Below, in pieces: positions 6,678-7,891 of a DNA stretch of 7,891 nt. The DNA comes from an uncultured bacterium (GTDB lineage: Bacteria; Planctomycetota; Phycisphaerae; Phycisphaerales; SM1A02): NCBI GenBank assembly GCA_903861235.1, contig CAIOTP010000251.1:1-7891 (forward strand), written 5' to 3'. Made by a program: the position numbers and the translations under genes. The notes beneath the pieces are model-generated. The model was given only the letters and a program-made list of their open reading frames with translations, was not told the origin of the DNA and ran no database searches. How positions within the stretch are numbered: position 1 is the first letter of the stretch; every line of letters starts with the position of its first letter.

Positions 6678-7102
6678 GAGGCCACCCTCCGGACCAGGCT
6701 GGTCGGGGCTTCCGCCGGCTCCGACTCGAACTCCGCCAGCCGCTGGAAGCCCTGACTGCTCTCCCCCACCAGGACCACGCGATCACCGACCTGCACCAGC
6801 GAGAGCGAGCGTCCCTTGCCCATGGCGGTCCGGGACAGGATGCGGATGCCGCTCCCCAAGGTCTTCATGCTCGCGGGCCCGCGTCGCCAGCGAGCCCACC
6901 CGGCCACCCCGAGTGCCGCGAGCGTGACCAGCACCGGCACCCATGGGAAGTTCGCGGTCGAGGCGGCGGCCTCGGACTGCAGCAGCACCGGACGGGATTC
7001 AGGATCCGCAGCCCACGCCGCCGCGGCGAAGGACAGCAACGCTCCTGCAGACAGGGGGAGCGCAAGGCGTGCGCGGCATCGTTCGGGCAGGCGCCGATCC
7101 AT
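6674..7102 (-). CDS. fliO: Flagellar biosynthesis protein FliO
   Basis: FliO is a small membrane protein that assists stable assembly of FliP. This 142-residue protein has a probable signal peptide (hydrophobic stretch about 13-31, AWA just before a likely cleavage near residue 31). A transmembrane segment follows at about 53-70 (FPWVPVLVTLAALGVAGW). The cytoplasmic domain contains the FliO pattern IRILSRTAMGKGRSLSLVQV (86-105) followed by GDRVVLVGES (106-115). It is first in the operon, upstream of fliP in the usual order. The family is poorly conserved, so the call rests on the pattern plus position. The ATG at 7102 was chosen because it gives a clean signal peptide. It has no well-spaced Shine-Dalgarno, and the in-frame ATG at 7174 is a weaker alternative. 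Confidence 0.82.
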   Translation of the reverse strand: MDRRLPERCRARLALPLSAGALLSFAAAAWAADPESRPVLLQSEAAASTANFPWVPVLVTLAALGVAGWARWRRGPASMKTLGSGIRILSRTAMGKGRSLSLVQVGDRVVLVGESSQGFQRLAEFESEPAEAPTSLVRRVAS

Positions 7103-7233
7103 GGCTGGGCCCAGGTGTCCTCTTCGCCCGGCCCGTGGCCGGAGCGGCCGGCATCCATTCCGGCCCCCCTTCATCGGCCGGGCCGGCCCCAAGACCCCAA
7201 CGATTGGTCCGGCCACGGCTACCATGCCCCCGG
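7103..7233. promoter_or_regulatory. Divergent intergenic region between fliO and the TPR gene
   Basis: This 131-base gap must hold the promoters for both the leftward flagellar operon and the rightward TPR gene. It is extremely GC-rich. It contains the 10-bp palindrome CTGGGCCCAG (7105-7114) right next to the fliO start, and a GGCCG/CGGCC inverted repeat (7137-7149). A possible -10 box TACCAT on the + strand (7220-7225) lies so close to the ATG at 7234 that the transcript would be nearly leaderless. No convincing -35, sigma-28 or sigma-54 box was seen. Confidence 0.35.
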
Positions 7234-7891
7234 ATGCGGCCATTCGTCCTGATCCTGATGCTCGGACTGGCCTGGTCGCGGGCCGCCGCCCAGACCGAGT
7301 ACACCCTGGACGACTTCGACCAGTGGAAGCCCGCCGCGGGACCCCAGGCCACAGATCCCACCTTGCAGCAGGCCCAGCTGGCCCTGGCCAACGGGGGAGC
7401 CCGACCGGGCCCTGACGATCGCCGACGGCTTCCTGGACCAGAACCCCATCAGCCCGGCCCGCCCGGAAGCCCTGCTCATCCGGGGTGATGCCTTGCTGGC
7501 GCTGGACAACGAGTACCAGGCCCTCTTCGCCTACGAGGAGGTGGCCCGCCGGTACGCCACCACGCCGTGGTTCGTGCCTGCGCTGGAGCGGGAATACGAG
7601 ATCGGAAAGGCCTACGCCCACGGCCTTCGCCGCAAGTTCTTCGGCACCTTCCGCATGATCGACGCCGGCGAGGATGCACAGGAGATCCTGATCCGCATCC
7701 AGGAGCGCCTGCCCGGCAGCGAGCTGGCGGAGAAGGCGGGCATGGAACTGGCCGACTACTACTTCCGCATCCGCGACATGCCGCTGGCGGCCGACGCGTA
7801 CGACCTTTTCGTGCAGAACTACCCGCGCTCGCGGCAGGTGACCAAGGCTCGGCTGCGACTGATCTACAGCTACTACGCGCAGTTCAAGGGC
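7234..7891 (+). CDS. Secreted TPR-repeat protein (BamD-like), frameshifted and partial
   Basis: The gene starts at ATG 7234 with a signal peptide (MRPFVLILMLGLAWSRAAAQ, cleavage likely near AAA-Q; no lipobox cysteine). In the start frame it stops at 7486-7488. However, after the G-run at 7393-7397 the coding sense clearly passes to the next frame, which stays open to the window end. Ignoring one G gives 219 continuous residues. These have TPR-type helices at about 43-71 (ALANGEPDRALTIADGFLDQ), 77-111 (ALLALDNEYQALFAYEEVA) and 162-219 (DMPLAADAYDLFVQNYPRSR). The A-x-Y-x-x-F-x-x-x-YP-x-S pattern is like the BamD/YbgF/Tol-associated TPR families. A role in envelope assembly is inferred from that style only; without a lipobox it is not a standard BamD. 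It diverges from the flagellar operon and is probably a separate unit. There is no clear ribosome binding site. Confidence 0.72.
7393..7397 (+). other. Apparent +1 frameshift at a G5 run
   Basis: The TPR gene needs four G's here (AAC GGG GAG CCC GAC) but five are present. Before the run the reading frame gives a signal peptide and start of a TPR helix. After it only the shifted frame gives TPR-like protein, while the original frame turns Pro/Arg-rich and ends at 7488. A homopolymer sequencing or assembly error is the simplest explanation; a real mutation is the other. Confidence 0.75.

Noticed and set aside
7171..7178. GCCGATGA on the - strand upstream of fliO, resembling a sigma-28 -10 box
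   Set aside because: No TAAA-like -35 box at the right distance, and an early export operon is not expected to depend on sigma-28; a chance match in GC-rich DNA is likely.
7103..7621. A much longer fliO frame reaching far upstream (to 7621)
   Set aside because: The extension overlaps the TPR gene antisense and lacks FliO character; the signal peptide begins at the ATG at 7102.
1..7891. CRISPR array, insertion sequence, attachment site or other mobile element
   Set aside because: No regularly spaced direct repeats, transposase or integrase frames, or tRNA-like ends were seen; the composition is even throughout.

Overview
The window comes from a very GC-rich bacterium and holds most of a flagellar type III export-apparatus operon. 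Gene content, the Ala/Arg-rich proteins and the neighbouring BamD-like TPR protein fit a Planctomycetota/Phycisphaerae-type genome. That placement is inference from style, not from a marker gene.

Layout: (1) bases 2-289, + strand: the 3' end of a 3-oxoacid (succinyl-CoA:acetoacetate) CoA-transferase beta-subunit gene. A GC-rich hairpin separates it from the convergent flagellar genes. (2) Bases 311-7102, - strand, in transcription order: fliO, fliP, fliQ, fliR, flhB, flhA, a degenerate flhF-like gene and the flagellar sigma factor fliA. The five junctions from fliO to flhA are all 4-base stop/start overlaps (GTGA or ATGA). The flhF-like gene follows flhA after 17 bases. fliA sits behind a 171-base gap containing a plausible promoter of its own and two strong inverted repeats. 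(3) Bases 7234-7891, + strand, divergent from fliO: the 5' part of a secreted TPR protein of BamD-like style. Its frame is broken by one extra G in a G5 run and it runs off the window.

How they work together: FliP/FliQ/FliR form the membrane export gate, FliO assists FliP assembly, and FlhB and FlhA make up the rest of the export core. FliA would direct late flagellar transcription. Two components depart from the textbook. FlhB ends after its transmembrane part and has no FlhB-C domain, hence no NPTH autocleavage site for the substrate-specificity switch. The FlhF-like protein keeps the fold outline but has lost the P-loop lysine and other nucleotide-binding residues, and no flhG lies beside it. 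These are the main points of interest. There is no CRISPR array, insertion sequence, tRNA or rRNA that I can see, and no gene-free stretch over 300 bases.
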